A DNA stretch of 64,000 bases from Thermosulfuriphilus ammonigenes (GCF_011207455.1 NZ_CP048877.1:178576-242575), one strand, 5' to 3'. Shown: positions 36,147-44,444, counted from the stretch's first letter. The notes: generated by a model from the letters alone, not told the origin. Translations and numbers: made by a program.

Positions 36147-38384
36147 CTACCGATAGTAAAGGTTTTTGCCTCCCATACGAACCAGGGCATCATAGAGATT
36201 CTTACGAAACTCCCGTCTGTCCCAGATGCCCTGGATGTGTCCTCGTCTGAGGGCGTTGGTGGCACTATGATAGTCTGGAGGGACGTCCTCTCCGGTGGTC
36301 TCCCGGATGACCCTGGGGCCGGCAAAACCTATCCGGGAGCTCCGAATGGCAAACTGGTAAGGAGCGGCCCCCAGAAAACTGGCTACCGGTCCGGCATATG
36401 AGTTGTTGTCATAGACAACGATATAGAGCCCCCCGGCATCTACATACTCCCTTACAGCCATGGTACACTTGGGCATCTGAACCACCCCGATGGTCCCCTC
36501 GTGGATCCTTATGCCACCGGTGGTATGAATATAGGCCAAAAAGGGCCGGCGCATAACCCGGGCCTTATCAATAGCCCGGACAAACTTCTCCCCTTCGGCA
36601 GCTCCTACCGTACCCTGGCGAAAATCGGCGATGAGCATAGCCACAATCAGCGAAAGCCGGTTTATCTGGGCGTGGAAGGTTAACATCCCTGAGAAGCGGC
36701 CGGTGCGTTTGACACTCTGCTCAAGTTTTTTGTCAAACCCCTCATAACCCAGGGGGTTAGTGGAGGCCACGTCCTGATTAAATTCCCTAACAGACCCGGG
36801 ATCAAAGAGGTTGCGGATATACCAGTCGTATTCCAGAGGAAAATGGTGCCCACAGTTGGGACAGACACCGCAGAATTCCCCATAGAGGTCTGGCACCCAA
36901 ATGTCCTGGCAACCATACTTGGCGGCATTGGGGCAGGAGACCGTCCGGTCCTCCAGGGCGATGGGGGAGACGTAAAGCTCACCCCATTCTTCCCGGAGCT
37001 CTGGTTCGATGATCTTTATCTTGCTGGGGCGCCTCGATCCGGCGATGACGTCATAGACAGCCTGGATAGGCTCGGTTACTTGAGACAAAAGGGCCGTGGC
37101 CTCGCTGGAGACGTCCTCCAAGATCTTCTGGACCTGCTTCTGGTGGGTTTTAAGGATGCCGTAGCGAATTTCATAGTAGATCTGACTGGCCTTGTCCCGG
37201 AAAGATTCCATGCACTTCTTAAGTGAGGAGTCTCCCTCACGGTAGGCCCAGGTGGCCATCTGACGGTATTTTTTGGATCTTAAATCGAGAAGTCTCTCGA
37301 CCTCGGTCTCCGAAAGTTCCCAGGAAATATGAACGTCAAACTCCTCTGGGGGATCGGCCTCTTCCTTTTTGCGCTCCAGGGCATAGGCCCTAAAGGCCTT
37401 GAAGCTCTTGGTCTTTAAGACCACCTCATCGGTGGCCCTAATAATCTCGTAGCGCAGGCGTTTAAAGAAACGAAAATCATCCCTCTTGGCCCCCAAGGGA
37501 GGTTCGGGAACGATACGGTCTATTGTCCCCAGCTTGAGGTTATCTTCAGCCGTCAGCTTTAGCTGACGGGCACACCATTCTAGAAGCTCAGGGGAAGCCT
37601 TCTGCCCCTCTTTGAGTTTGGCCTCAATCGCCGCCGCCCCTTCAGGGGAGATAACCGAGTAGTAGCCCCGACTGGCCATAAGCCTTAGATCTGTAAGCCC
37701 AATAGCCTCTGCCCCTCCGGAACCCCCTTCAGAGATGAAGGAAACCATGGGAACCCTGAGTTTGGCCATCGAATAAAGATTGCGGGCAATCTGCTGTGCA
37801 GCTCCCGGGTAATCCTCAATGGGGTAAGAGCCCGGGGTAAAGATATAAAAATGTATGGGAATCCCCTCGGTCTCGGCCACCTTCATGTAACGGAGGGCCT
37901 TCTCATTACCCCAGGGTTTGGCACACCCACCGTTGCGATACTCTTCTCCCTGACCCTTCTCGTGGCCAATAACCATAACCTGATGGTTATAGACCCTTCC
38001 TTTGACCACCCGGGTTATAGTCGCTCGGGCCACTACCACCGCAGGATCGATATTAATTTCGTTCTCTCCTCCCAGCTCGGTGTAGTGGTCATAGACGTTT
38101 TCCAGAATGTCCTGAAGGGTAAACCGCTGAGGATTGCGGACAATCTTGACGATCTCCCAGGGGGTGAGGTCTTCAGCAGCTTTGGTCTCAAGGAGACTTA
38201 AGTGGCTTTCCAGACGGTTGGCCTTCTCCTGGAGTTCCTCTTGAGGGAGATCATGGACCTGGGCCCTCAAGAGCTCAAACTCCTGATGGAGATAAGAAAG
38301 CTCGGCCCAATTAGGGCCCTTTATGTCTTCCAGATAAATTACCCGGTCGATGAGGCCTTTGAGCCTCTGGATAAGCTCCTTCAT
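36147..38384 (-). CDS. Fused acetyl-CoA carboxylase carboxyltransferase, alpha then beta
   Basis: A 745-residue single chain that would transfer CO2 from carboxybiotin to acetyl-CoA. Residues 1 to about 320 are AccA-like (LTPWEIVKIVRNPQRFTLQDIL, GCAKPWGNEKALRYMKVAE, SEGGSGGAEAIGLTDLRLM). After a linker (about 320-470) comes AccD: a zinc-finger segment with CPNAAKYGC and CGVCPNCGHHF, then PLGYEGFDKKL and crotonase-like blocks ending in RVIRETTGEDVPPDYHSA. Two-gene accA/accD is the usual state in bacteria; this order of fusion is found in Desulfovibrio-type organisms. It overlaps accC by ATGA. Confidence 0.9.
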   Translation of the reverse strand: MKELIQRLKGLIDRVIYLEDIKGPNWAELSYLHQEFELLRAQVHDLPQEELQEKANRLESHLSLLETKAAEDLTPWEIVKIVRNPQRFTLQDILENVYDHYTELGGENEINIDPAVVVARATITRVVKGRVYNHQVMVIGHEKGQGEEYRNGGCAKPWGNEKALRYMKVAETEGIPIHFYIFTPGSYPIEDYPGAAQQIARNLYSMAKLRVPMVSFISEGGSGGAEAIGLTDLRLMASRGYYSVISPEGAAAIEAKLKEGQKASPELLEWCARQLKLTAEDNLKLGTIDRIVPEPPLGAKRDDFRFFKRLRYEIIRATDEVVLKTKSFKAFRAYALERKKEEADPPEEFDVHISWELSETEVERLLDLRSKKYRQMATWAYREGDSSLKKCMESFRDKASQIYYEIRYGILKTHQKQVQKILEDVSSEATALLSQVTEPIQAVYDVIAGSRRPSKIKIIEPELREEWGELYVSPIALEDRTVSCPNAAKYGCQDIWVPDLYGEFCGVCPNCGHHFPLEYDWYIRNLFDPGSVREFNQDVASTNPLGYEGFDKKLEQSVKRTGRFSGMLTFHAQINRLSLIVAMLIADFRQGTVGAAEGEKFVRAIDKARVMRRPFLAYIHTTGGIRIHEGTIGVVQMPKCTMAVREYVDAGGLYIVVYDNNSYAGPVASFLGAAPYQFAIRSSRIGFAGPRVIRETTGEDVPPDYHSATNALRRGHIQGIWDRREFRKNLYDALVRMGGKNLYYR

Positions 38385-39790
38385 GAAAAGATTAAAATCT
38401 CCTCAAGACGCTCTTTAAGGTAGGTAATGTTGGTCAGAAGGGGTTGGCCATGGCTGTCTTGCCCCTCAATGGTTGTTTCGGCCAAAAAAGTCCGCCCTCT
38501 GGCCTTGGCCTCGGTGGTATCTTTCCCCCAGATCACGGCCAGGGCCAGGTTGGGATCGTACTCGGTGGGAATACGATAGGGACGATCCCGGGGAACATGG
38601 CTGTAGATTGTCAGCCAGTCGTAGTCTGGATAGGCGAACCTGGTAATCACCCCGGCCGAAGGGATAAAACCTCGTTTGGTATCTTCGGCAATAAGACGAA
38701 ACTCGATGCTGGTTCCCTCAAAGGTGATATCCTCTTGAGCATAGCCCATCTTATCTCCCAGGGCCAGACGGATCTGCTCCTCCACCAGATTGGGAACCCG
38801 CCCCCCTATGCGGGAGATCTTGGCTGAGACATCGTTTTCTACCTGAATGCGGGTATTAATTTCCATCAGGTAGGCGTTTCCATCCCGGGTAACCAGCCAT
38901 TCCCAGGTGCCGATGTTATCATAGCCCACGTGTTTGGCCAGCTTAAGGGAGTCAGAGATGATCTTATCCAGTACGGCCCGGGCGTCAAAGGGATAGCTGG
39001 TGTATTCCGGATCAAAACCGGGGGCAATCTCGATCCGCTTCTGTCGGCCAGTACTCTGAATAGTGCAGTTGCGACTGCCAAAATGGACGTATTCACCGTG
39101 CCGGCTGGCCAGAATCTGGACCTCCAGATGATGATAGTCCTTTAGGCAAAGCTCAATGAGGACCCCTTCGTCACCGAACTGGCGACGGGCGTAGTTGCGC
39201 ACTCGCCGCCAGATGCGCCGAAACTGCTCCATGTTGTTTACTTCTTCAATTCCCATACCCCCGCCGCCGGCGGCGGCTTTAACCAGAAGGGTGGGGTTCT
39301 TGATACCTGAATCCTCCAGGCTGTAGAGTATCTCCTCGGCTGCAGCCTCGGCCTGAAGCTCATTGTAGAGCGGACCGGCTGTCCCAGGAATGGTGGGGAT
39401 ATTGAGCTCCCGGGCAATCATTTTGGTGTTAAGCTTATTGCCCAGATCCCGGATAACCTCCCATCGGGGGCCAATAAAGACAAGGGGACGACTCCTCTTT
39501 ACAACCCGACGGGCAAAGCGGAAATCCTCGGCAAAGAAACCATAGCCCGGGTGAATGGCTGTGGCCTGGGCTTCATCAGCCACCGCCAAGATATCGTTGG
39601 GATCTCGGTAGCTTGAGACCCGATAGATGCGACGCCGGTCTCCAGAATCTTCCTGGGCCAAACGCACATGGAGGCTCTCCTCATCGCCTCGGGTGTAAAC
39701 ACAGACATAATCGAGCCCCAGGCGTTTGCAGGCCTCCATGATACGAATGGCTATCTCTCCCCGATTGGCAATCAGAATTCGATCCTTCAT
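38381..39790 (-). CDS. accC: Biotin carboxylase, acetyl-CoA carboxylase subunit
   Basis: A 469-residue ATP-grasp enzyme that carboxylates carrier-bound biotin with bicarbonate. The N-terminal ILIANRGEIAIRIMEACKRLG, HPGYGFFAED and the glycine loop VKAAAGGGGMGIEEV are standard; the catalytic region reads NCTIQSTGRQKRIEIAPGF (the usual RRxQK is slightly altered), and MEINTRIQVENDVSAKISR is the active-site Glu/Arg block. First gene of the operon accC-accAD-carrier-birA. There is no clear ribosome site before ATG 39790, and the nearest promoter candidate lies very close to it. Confidence 0.95.
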   Translation of the reverse strand: MKDRILIANRGEIAIRIMEACKRLGLDYVCVYTRGDEESLHVRLAQEDSGDRRRIYRVSSYRDPNDILAVADEAQATAIHPGYGFFAEDFRFARRVVKRSRPLVFIGPRWEVIRDLGNKLNTKMIARELNIPTIPGTAGPLYNELQAEAAAEEILYSLEDSGIKNPTLLVKAAAGGGGMGIEEVNNMEQFRRIWRRVRNYARRQFGDEGVLIELCLKDYHHLEVQILASRHGEYVHFGSRNCTIQSTGRQKRIEIAPGFDPEYTSYPFDARAVLDKIISDSLKLAKHVGYDNIGTWEWLVTRDGNAYLMEINTRIQVENDVSAKISRIGGRVPNLVEEQIRLALGDKMGYAQEDITFEGTSIEFRLIAEDTKRGFIPSAGVITRFAYPDYDWLTIYSHVPRDRPYRIPTEYDPNLALAVIWGKDTTEAKARGRTFLAETTIEGQDSHGQPLLTNITYLKERLEEILIFS

Positions 39791-39801
39791 CTGGCCAGCA
39801 C

Positions 39802-39830
39802 CAAATACCCGATTTCCACGGAGGCGTCAA
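39802..39830 (-). promoter_or_regulatory. Candidate promoter for the acc operon
   Basis: On the minus strand TTGACG (39830-39825) and TATTTG (39807-39802) are 17 bp apart. Transcription would begin about 5 nt before the accC ATG at 39790, where no ribosome site is seen. The -10 match is only three of six, so it is tentative. Confidence 0.35.
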
Positions 39831-39847
39831 TTTGTTTCATTTTGCGC

Positions 39848-39876
39848 TTGACAAGCCCAGGGAATGCCTTTATATG
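39848..39876 (+). promoter_or_regulatory. Strong sigma-70-type promoter for the XRE-cupin/spe genes
   Basis: Perfect TTGACA (39848-39853), 17-bp spacer, TATATG (39871-39876). Transcription would begin near 39883, upstream of the regulator ATG at 39918. Confidence 0.72.
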
Positions 39877-39893
39877 AGGCGCGCGAAGTAAAA

Positions 39894-39910
39894 CTAAACC
39901 AACAGTTTAG
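39894..39910. promoter_or_regulatory. Inverted repeat in the leader of the XRE-cupin gene, possible operator
   Basis: CTAAAC (39894-39899) and GTTTAG (39905-39910) are separated by CAACA. The site lies about 11-27 bp after the predicted transcription start, a position suited to self-repression by the XRE protein encoded next. Not tested. Confidence 0.45.
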
Positions 39911-39917
39911 AGATTTT

Positions 39918-40460
39918 ATGAGCCTGAGAATCGGTGAAAGACTGCGTAAATTGAGAATTGCCAATGCCCTTACCCAGGAGGAGCTGGCTAATCGTGCCGG
40001 GTTGACCAAGGGCTATATTTCTCAGCTTGAGCGAGATCTTACCTATCCGTCAATCCCCACGCTCAAGGAGATTCTGGATGTCCTGGGGGAGGACTTGGCC
40101 TCCTTTTTCAAAGAAGATGGTGAAGAACGGGCCGTCTTTCGCCGCAACGATCGCCTGGAGACGGCGGACTCCCACCCTGGCTGCCGGGTGGAGATACTGG
40201 TACCCCAGTCTCAAAAAAAAATGGACCCGGTCCTGGTAACCCTGGCCCCTGGAGAGCGCACCAGAGAGGATGGGTCTCACGAGGGCGAGGAGTTCGGGTT
40301 TGTCCTCAAGGGCACGGTGGCCTTGCACCTGGACCAGAAAATTACCAAACTACGCAAAGGGGATTGTTTCTATTTTCGGGCCAATCGGCGCCACTTTCTG
40401 GAAAATTGCGGTCGGGTGGTTGCCCAGATCATCTGGGTCGTCTCCCCACCGACCTTCTAA
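39918..40460 (+). CDS. XRE-family regulator with C-terminal cupin domain
   Basis: A 180-residue transcription regulator. The N-terminal HTH is clear (IGERLRKLRIANALTQEELA, GLTKGYISQLERDLTYPSIPTL), and a cupin follows (LVTLAPGERTREDGSHEGEE, FGFVLKGTVALHL, RKGDCFYFRANRRHFLEN). PuuR-like HTH-cupin proteins often control polyamine or amino-acid use; the next genes speD and speB support that. The start at ATG 39918 is chosen since the upstream extension of the frame covers the promoter and operator-like site. It could also act on the divergent acc operon. Confidence 0.85.
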   Translation: MSLRIGERLRKLRIANALTQEELANRAGLTKGYISQLERDLTYPSIPTLKEILDVLGEDLASFFKEDGEERAVFRRNDRLETADSHPGCRVEILVPQSQKKMDPVLVTLAPGERTREDGSHEGEEFGFVLKGTVALHLDQKITKLRKGDCFYFRANRRHFLENCGRVVAQIIWVVSPPTF

Positions 40461-40470
40461 TTTTGGGAGC

Positions 40471-40506
40471 GGCCTTTTGAGGCCGAGGCTAGCGGCCGGA
40501 GTGCCG
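40471..40506 (+). promoter_or_regulatory. Structured speD leader with mutually exclusive hairpins
   Basis: Three overlapping stems can form in the gap before speD: GGCCT-TTTG-AGGCC (40471-40484), GGCCG-AGGCTAG-CGGCC (40481-40497) and CGGC-CGGAGT-GCCG (40493-40506). The first and second share GGCC, and the second and third share CGGC, so they exclude one another. The speD ribosome site GAGGAGGG follows at about 40520. A switch is possible, but short GC-rich stems also arise by chance. Confidence 0.45.
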
Positions 40507-40533
40507 AAGAAAAACATCTGAGGAGGGATTGCC

Positions 40534-40971
40534 ATGGAGAAGATCGAGTACGGCTTCGGCCAGCATCTGATGCTAGATGGCTATGGTTGTGATCGGGAAA
40601 AACTGATGGACATCGATCTCATCTACGATTTTTTGAGCAACTATCCGGCCGAGATCAAGATGACCAAGATCATGCCCCCCTATGTTTTCAAGTATGCCGC
40701 ACCGGTGCCTGAAGACTGGGGGATCTCCGGTTTTGTCATCATCGCTGAAAGCCACATCAGTATCCATACCTTTCCAGAAAAGCTTTACCTGAGCCTGGAC
40801 ATCTTTTCCTGCAAGGACTTTGATGTAGATAAGGCCATCCGGGATGTCACCAGGATCTTTGATATCAAGAAAAGTGAGGTTAAGCTCCTGGATCGAGGCC
40901 ACGAATTTCCTCGCTCTATCCGCACGGTGGAACGGTTCATCAGAGCCGAGAGAAGTCAGCTCACTGTTTAA
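40534..40971 (+). CDS. speD: S-adenosylmethionine decarboxylase proenzyme (prokaryotic class 1)
   Basis: Makes decarboxylated SAM, the aminopropyl donor for spermidine. The proenzyme cleaves itself before the Ser in the motif ESHISIHTFPE, which becomes the pyruvoyl group; other conserved parts are GQHLMLDGYGCD and DIFSCKDFDVDKAI. At 145 residues it is slightly longer than the common SpeH size of about 120-130. TGAGGAGGG precedes the ATG. It lies between an XRE-cupin regulator and speB. Confidence 0.95.
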   Translation: MEKIEYGFGQHLMLDGYGCDREKLMDIDLIYDFLSNYPAEIKMTKIMPPYVFKYAAPVPEDWGISGFVIIAESHISIHTFPEKLYLSLDIFSCKDFDVDKAIRDVTRIFDIKKSEVKLLDRGHEFPRSIRTVERFIRAERSQLTV

Positions 40972-40973
40972 AA

Positions 40974-41001
40974 GGAGAGGCCCCGATAAGAGGGCCTCTC
41001 C
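40974..41001 (+). other. Perfect 10-bp hairpin between speD and speB
   Basis: GGAGAGGCCC (40974-40983) and GGGCCTCTCC (40992-41001) pair fully around an 8-nt loop, three bases after the speD stop. No T-run follows, so it is not a classic terminator. It could protect the speD mRNA end or lower speB expression. Confidence 0.6.
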
Positions 41002-41020
41002 AGCAAGATAATCTTGAAAA

Positions 41021-41905
41021 ATGCTCTCCTATCGCTTCCTTGGGCTCCCGGAGCCTCTAGCCGACATTGAGCGGGCTGGCATAGTGATTTTGCCAGTAGC
41101 CTATGATGCTACCGCCTCTTATCGGGCGGGCACTAGAGAGGGACCGGCCCGCATTATCGAAGCCAGCCGGTATCTTGAGTGGTATGACGAAGAGACGGAA
41201 ACCGAGGTCTATCGTTTGGGGATTGCCACCCATCCGGAACTTGAGCCCGTGGCCACAGGGCCGGAGGCTATGGTGGAGGAGGTCTATCGGGCCGTAAGTG
41301 GGATCTTGGCCTCCGGGCAGTTTCCCGTAATTTTGGGAGGGGAGCACACTGTTTCTCTGGGGGCTATAAGAGCCGCTATTGAGACTACCCCCAATCTGGT
41401 CGTTCTCCAGCTGGATGCCCACGCTGACCTCAGAGACACCTATCAGGGAAGCTCCTTCAGCCATGCCTGTGTTATGGCCCGGGTGGCCGAAATTTGTCCT
41501 TTTATTCAGGTAGGGTTGCGCAGTCTCTCCCGGGAGGAGGCCCTCTGGCTTAAAAAAAGGGGCCTGCGTCCCTACTGGGCCCGGGAGGTGGTCGGCAGGG
41601 GAGAGGAGGTGGCCCGGCAGATCGTCTCTCAGGTGGCCGGACGTCCCCTTTACGTAACCATAGACTGCGATGTCTTCGACCCGGCCATCATGCCGGCTGT
41701 GGGCACGCCAGAACCAGGAGGGCTAAGCTGGTTTGAAGTCATCACCATCCTCAGAAGTGTTTCTCAAACTACTCAGATAGTGGGTTTTGATGTGGTTGAG
41801 CTGGCCCCTATCGCCGGCCAGGTAGCCCCGGACTTTCTGGCTGCCAGACTGGTCTATAAATTTCTCTCTTACATTTTCTCTCGCTCTTTACGGAGCGAGG
41901 CCTGA
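41021..41905 (+). CDS. speB: Agmatinase-family ureohydrolase
   Basis: A 294-residue manganese enzyme of the arginase/agmatinase fold. The metal ligands are seen in GGEHTVSLG, LDAHADLRDTYQG with FSHACVM, and TIDCDVFDPAIMPAVGTPEPGG. It removes urea from agmatine to give putrescine, or, as in thermophiles such as Thermus, from N1-aminopropylagmatine to give spermidine. The speD gene next door supplies the aminopropyl donor and fits both. No aminopropyltransferase or arginine decarboxylase gene lies in the window. Confidence 0.9.
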   Translation: MLSYRFLGLPEPLADIERAGIVILPVAYDATASYRAGTREGPARIIEASRYLEWYDEETETEVYRLGIATHPELEPVATGPEAMVEEVYRAVSGILASGQFPVILGGEHTVSLGAIRAAIETTPNLVVLQLDAHADLRDTYQGSSFSHACVMARVAEICPFIQVGLRSLSREEALWLKKRGLRPYWAREVVGRGEEVARQIVSQVAGRPLYVTIDCDVFDPAIMPAVGTPEPGGLSWFEVITILRSVSQTTQIVGFDVVELAPIAGQVAPDFLAARLVYKFLSYIFSRSLRSEA

Positions 41906-42673
41906 TTGTTACCTTCCACAACTATTATGGCCCCGCTGGTGGAAGTTAAAGAGGTCTCCTTTAAGTACGGTCATCTTCAGGTGCTTGAGAGGGTCAGTTT
42001 AACCATAGAGCCAGGAGATTTTCTGGCCATTATTGGCCCCAACGGAAGCGGTAAGTCCACTCTTATTAAGATCATCCTCGGACTCCTTGAACCTACAGAA
42101 GGGGAAGTCTTTCTCTTTGGTCAAGACCTTCGTCACTTCCATGATTGGTATCGTTTGGGATATGTACCCCAGAAGGCGGCCCATATGATTGACCCCGTCT
42201 TTCCCCTAACGGTGGAAGAGGCCGTCTCCCTGGGCCTCCTTTCGCGAAAACGCTTTCCCCGCCTGATTGGTCGGGCTGATAGACCAGCCATCAAAAAGGC
42301 CCTGGAGACAGTAGAAATGGCCCCCCATGGGGAGAGACGGATAAGTGAGCTGTCTGGCGGACAACAGCAACGGGTTCTTATTGCTCGGGCCATTGTTAGT
42401 GCCCCGGACATCCTCTTTTTGGATGAACCCACCGCCGGGGTAGATGCCCGGGGCCAGGACCGGTTCTATGGCCTACTTAACCAGCTAAACCAAAAAGGCC
42501 TGACTATTGTTATGGTTACCCACGATATCTCTGTGGTCAGCCGATTTGTGACCAAAGTGGCCTGTCTTAATCGACGTCTATATTTTCATGGAAGCCACGA
42601 AGAGTTTTGCAGTTCTCCCCGGATAAGAGAGCTTATTGCCGGGGAGGATCACATCATAGTTCATCGGCACTAA
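41906..42673 (+). CDS. Metal (zinc/manganese-type) ABC transporter ATP-binding protein
   Basis: A 255-residue ABC ATPase of the ZnuC/MntB type. Walker A GPNGSGKST, Q-loop in YVPQKAAH, signature SGGQQQR, Walker B ILFLDEPTAGVD and the H-loop VTHD are intact. The spacing and the DPVFPLTVEEAV block match metal-chelate-type importers. The start is taken at TTG 41906, right after the speB stop, with GGAGCGAGG upstream; an ATG at 41927 is the other option. It joins the permease gene by a TAATG overlap. Confidence 0.9.
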   Translation: MLPSTTIMAPLVEVKEVSFKYGHLQVLERVSLTIEPGDFLAIIGPNGSGKSTLIKIILGLLEPTEGEVFLFGQDLRHFHDWYRLGYVPQKAAHMIDPVFPLTVEEAVSLGLLSRKRFPRLIGRADRPAIKKALETVEMAPHGERRISELSGGQQQRVLIARAIVSAPDILFLDEPTAGVDARGQDRFYGLLNQLNQKGLTIVMVTHDISVVSRFVTKVACLNRRLYFHGSHEEFCSSPRIRELIAGEDHIIVHRH

Positions 42674-43491
42674 TGGACACCTTGACCTTCTTTTCCCTTT
42701 TTACCTACGGATTTGTCAAAAGGGCCCTGGTGACCGGGGTCTTTTTTTCCTTTACCTGTGCCTTACTGGGAGTCTTTCTTCTTTTGCGCAAGGAGGCCAT
42801 GATCGGCCACGGTCTTTCTCATATCGCCTTCGGCGGCGTGGCCGTAGCCCTCTTTCTGGGCCTTGCTCCGTTACCGGTTACCCTGGCAGTGGCCGCAATA
42901 GCAGCCCTGATCATCTTGGGGGTAAGGGAGAGGGCCGGGCTTTATGGAGACACCATTATTGGTATTCTCTCCAGTCTGGGAATGGCTGGTGGCATTATCC
43001 TGGCCAGTATTTCGCGCCATTTTAATGTTGACCTTTTTGGCTATCTCTTTGGCAATATTTTGGCCATCTCCCGTCTGGAGATGGGCACTGCCGTGGCCCT
43101 GTCTCTTCTCAGTCTGGCCCTTATTGTTCTCTTTTACTACGAGCTTATCTACGCCACCTTTGACGAAGACTGTGCCCGGGTAGCCGGAATTTCGGTCAGA
43201 AGGCTCGATGCCGTTTTGGCCGTCTTGACCGCCGCCACCGTAGTAGTAGGGATGAGGGTGGTAGGGTTGCTTTTGGTCTCGGCCCTTTTGGTTGTGCCGG
43301 CGGCCACCGGATTGCTTCTGGGAAAAAGCTTCTTCCGGGCCATCGGTATCGCGGTGGCCACCTCCTTTATCGCCGTCTTGTGCGGCTTGATTCTGGCCTT
43401 CTGGTTTGACTGGCCCGCCTCAGGAACGATTGTCCTCTTCTCTGGTATCCTTTTTGGCCTGGCCTATCTTCTCAAGCGATTAAAGGACTAA
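42673..43491 (+). CDS. Metal ABC transporter permease (ZnuB-type)
   Basis: A 272-residue ABC-3 family permease with about eight membrane spans: LLLRKEAMIGHGLSHIAFGGVA, LGMAGGIILASIS, and VVVGMRVVGLLLVSALLVVPA are conserved. The ATG at 42673 overlaps the ATPase stop by one base. A binding protein (ZnuA) is not adjacent and the metal cannot be deduced. The stop shares CTAA (43488-43491) with the opposing Usp gene. Confidence 0.92.
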   Translation: MDTLTFFSLFTYGFVKRALVTGVFFSFTCALLGVFLLLRKEAMIGHGLSHIAFGGVAVALFLGLAPLPVTLAVAAIAALIILGVRERAGLYGDTIIGILSSLGMAGGIILASISRHFNVDLFGYLFGNILAISRLEMGTAVALSLLSLALIVLFYYELIYATFDEDCARVAGISVRRLDAVLAVLTAATVVVGMRVVGLLLVSALLVVPAATGLLLGKSFFRAIGIAVATSFIAVLCGLILAFWFDWPASGTIVLFSGILFGLAYLLKRLKD

Positions 43492-44432
43492 TCCTCCATA
43501 CACACTAAGGCCAGGGTGGGATTGACTATCCGGTGAAGAACGGTGGCGCTGACACTCCCCAGGACAAACTCTTTGATATGGGAGCGACCGCGGCGCCCCA
43601 TGACAACCAGATTAAACCCTCCCTCTTCGGCTAGGCGAACGATTTCCTCCGCCGGCCGGCCAAGACGAACCTCTCTTTTTAGTATTTCATCAGGGATACC
43701 AGCCTCAAGGAGAATCTCCCTGGCTGTGGCCAGGATGTCTTCCCCCTCTAAACGTTGACCGTCGTTTAACCTCTCTCCCAGGGCGATATCAATGACATGG
43801 AGGAGAGCTATCTCTTCGATCCAGCCCCTGCCGGCGATCTCCGCCAGACAGGCCACCTCCTTTACCGCCGCCAGCGAGTTGGGGGAGCCATCTATGGGGA
43901 TAAGAACCCGAGGGATGGGGCAACCATTTACCAGAACCTTCTGGCCTACGACGTAGGTGGTGTGACACCCGGACCGGTGGATGACACTCTGGGTAACGCT
44001 CCCCAAGACAAATTCTTTAAGGGGAGAAAGCCCCCGGCGCCCCATAATAATCGTGGAGTAGCCATTTTCCTTGGCGAAATTGACGATCTCCCGGGCCGGA
44101 TCGCCATCAAGGACCACCTCCTCTACCGGAACAGTCAAGCCCAGAGAGCGGAGGGTTTCTTTGGCCTCCGCAAACATGGGCCTGATATTTTTCTCTAGAT
44201 ACTGCTCCTTTAGGCGTTTGAATTGCGCGGTCTCTTTTAGGATCTCGGCCCGGATATCAATATTGGCCATATGGCTGGAAAGATAGCCCCCGCCTAAAAC
44301 GTGAATCAGGGTGACCCTTTTAACCTTCTCCTTAAAGGGAGAAAGAAGACAGGCGGCAAACTCTAGGGCCCTTTTGCTGGGAAGACTGCCATCTATAGGA
44401 AGAAGAACCTTCTCTATGGTGCAGACTCTCAT
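43488..44432 (-). CDS. Tandem universal stress protein (two Usp domains)
   Basis: A 314-residue protein of two UspA folds: KVLLPIDGSLPSKRALEFAA with GRRGLSPLKEFVLGSVT, and RVLIPIDGSPNSLAAVKEVA with GRRGRSHIKEFVLGSVS. Both carry the GxxG-x9-GS motif, so both should bind ATP. It is coupled to the ArsB/SLC13-type transporter upstream (12 nt gap), as Usp genes often are with ion transporters. Convergent with the ABC permease gene. Confidence 0.9.
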   Translation of the reverse strand: MRVCTIEKVLLPIDGSLPSKRALEFAACLLSPFKEKVKRVTLIHVLGGGYLSSHMANIDIRAEILKETAQFKRLKEQYLEKNIRPMFAEAKETLRSLGLTVPVEEVVLDGDPAREIVNFAKENGYSTIIMGRRGLSPLKEFVLGSVTQSVIHRSGCHTTYVVGQKVLVNGCPIPRVLIPIDGSPNSLAAVKEVACLAEIAGRGWIEEIALLHVIDIALGERLNDGQRLEGEDILATAREILLEAGIPDEILKREVRLGRPAEEIVRLAEEGGFNLVVMGRRGRSHIKEFVLGSVSATVLHRIVNPTLALVCMED

Positions 44433-44444
44433 ATGCTCACCCCT

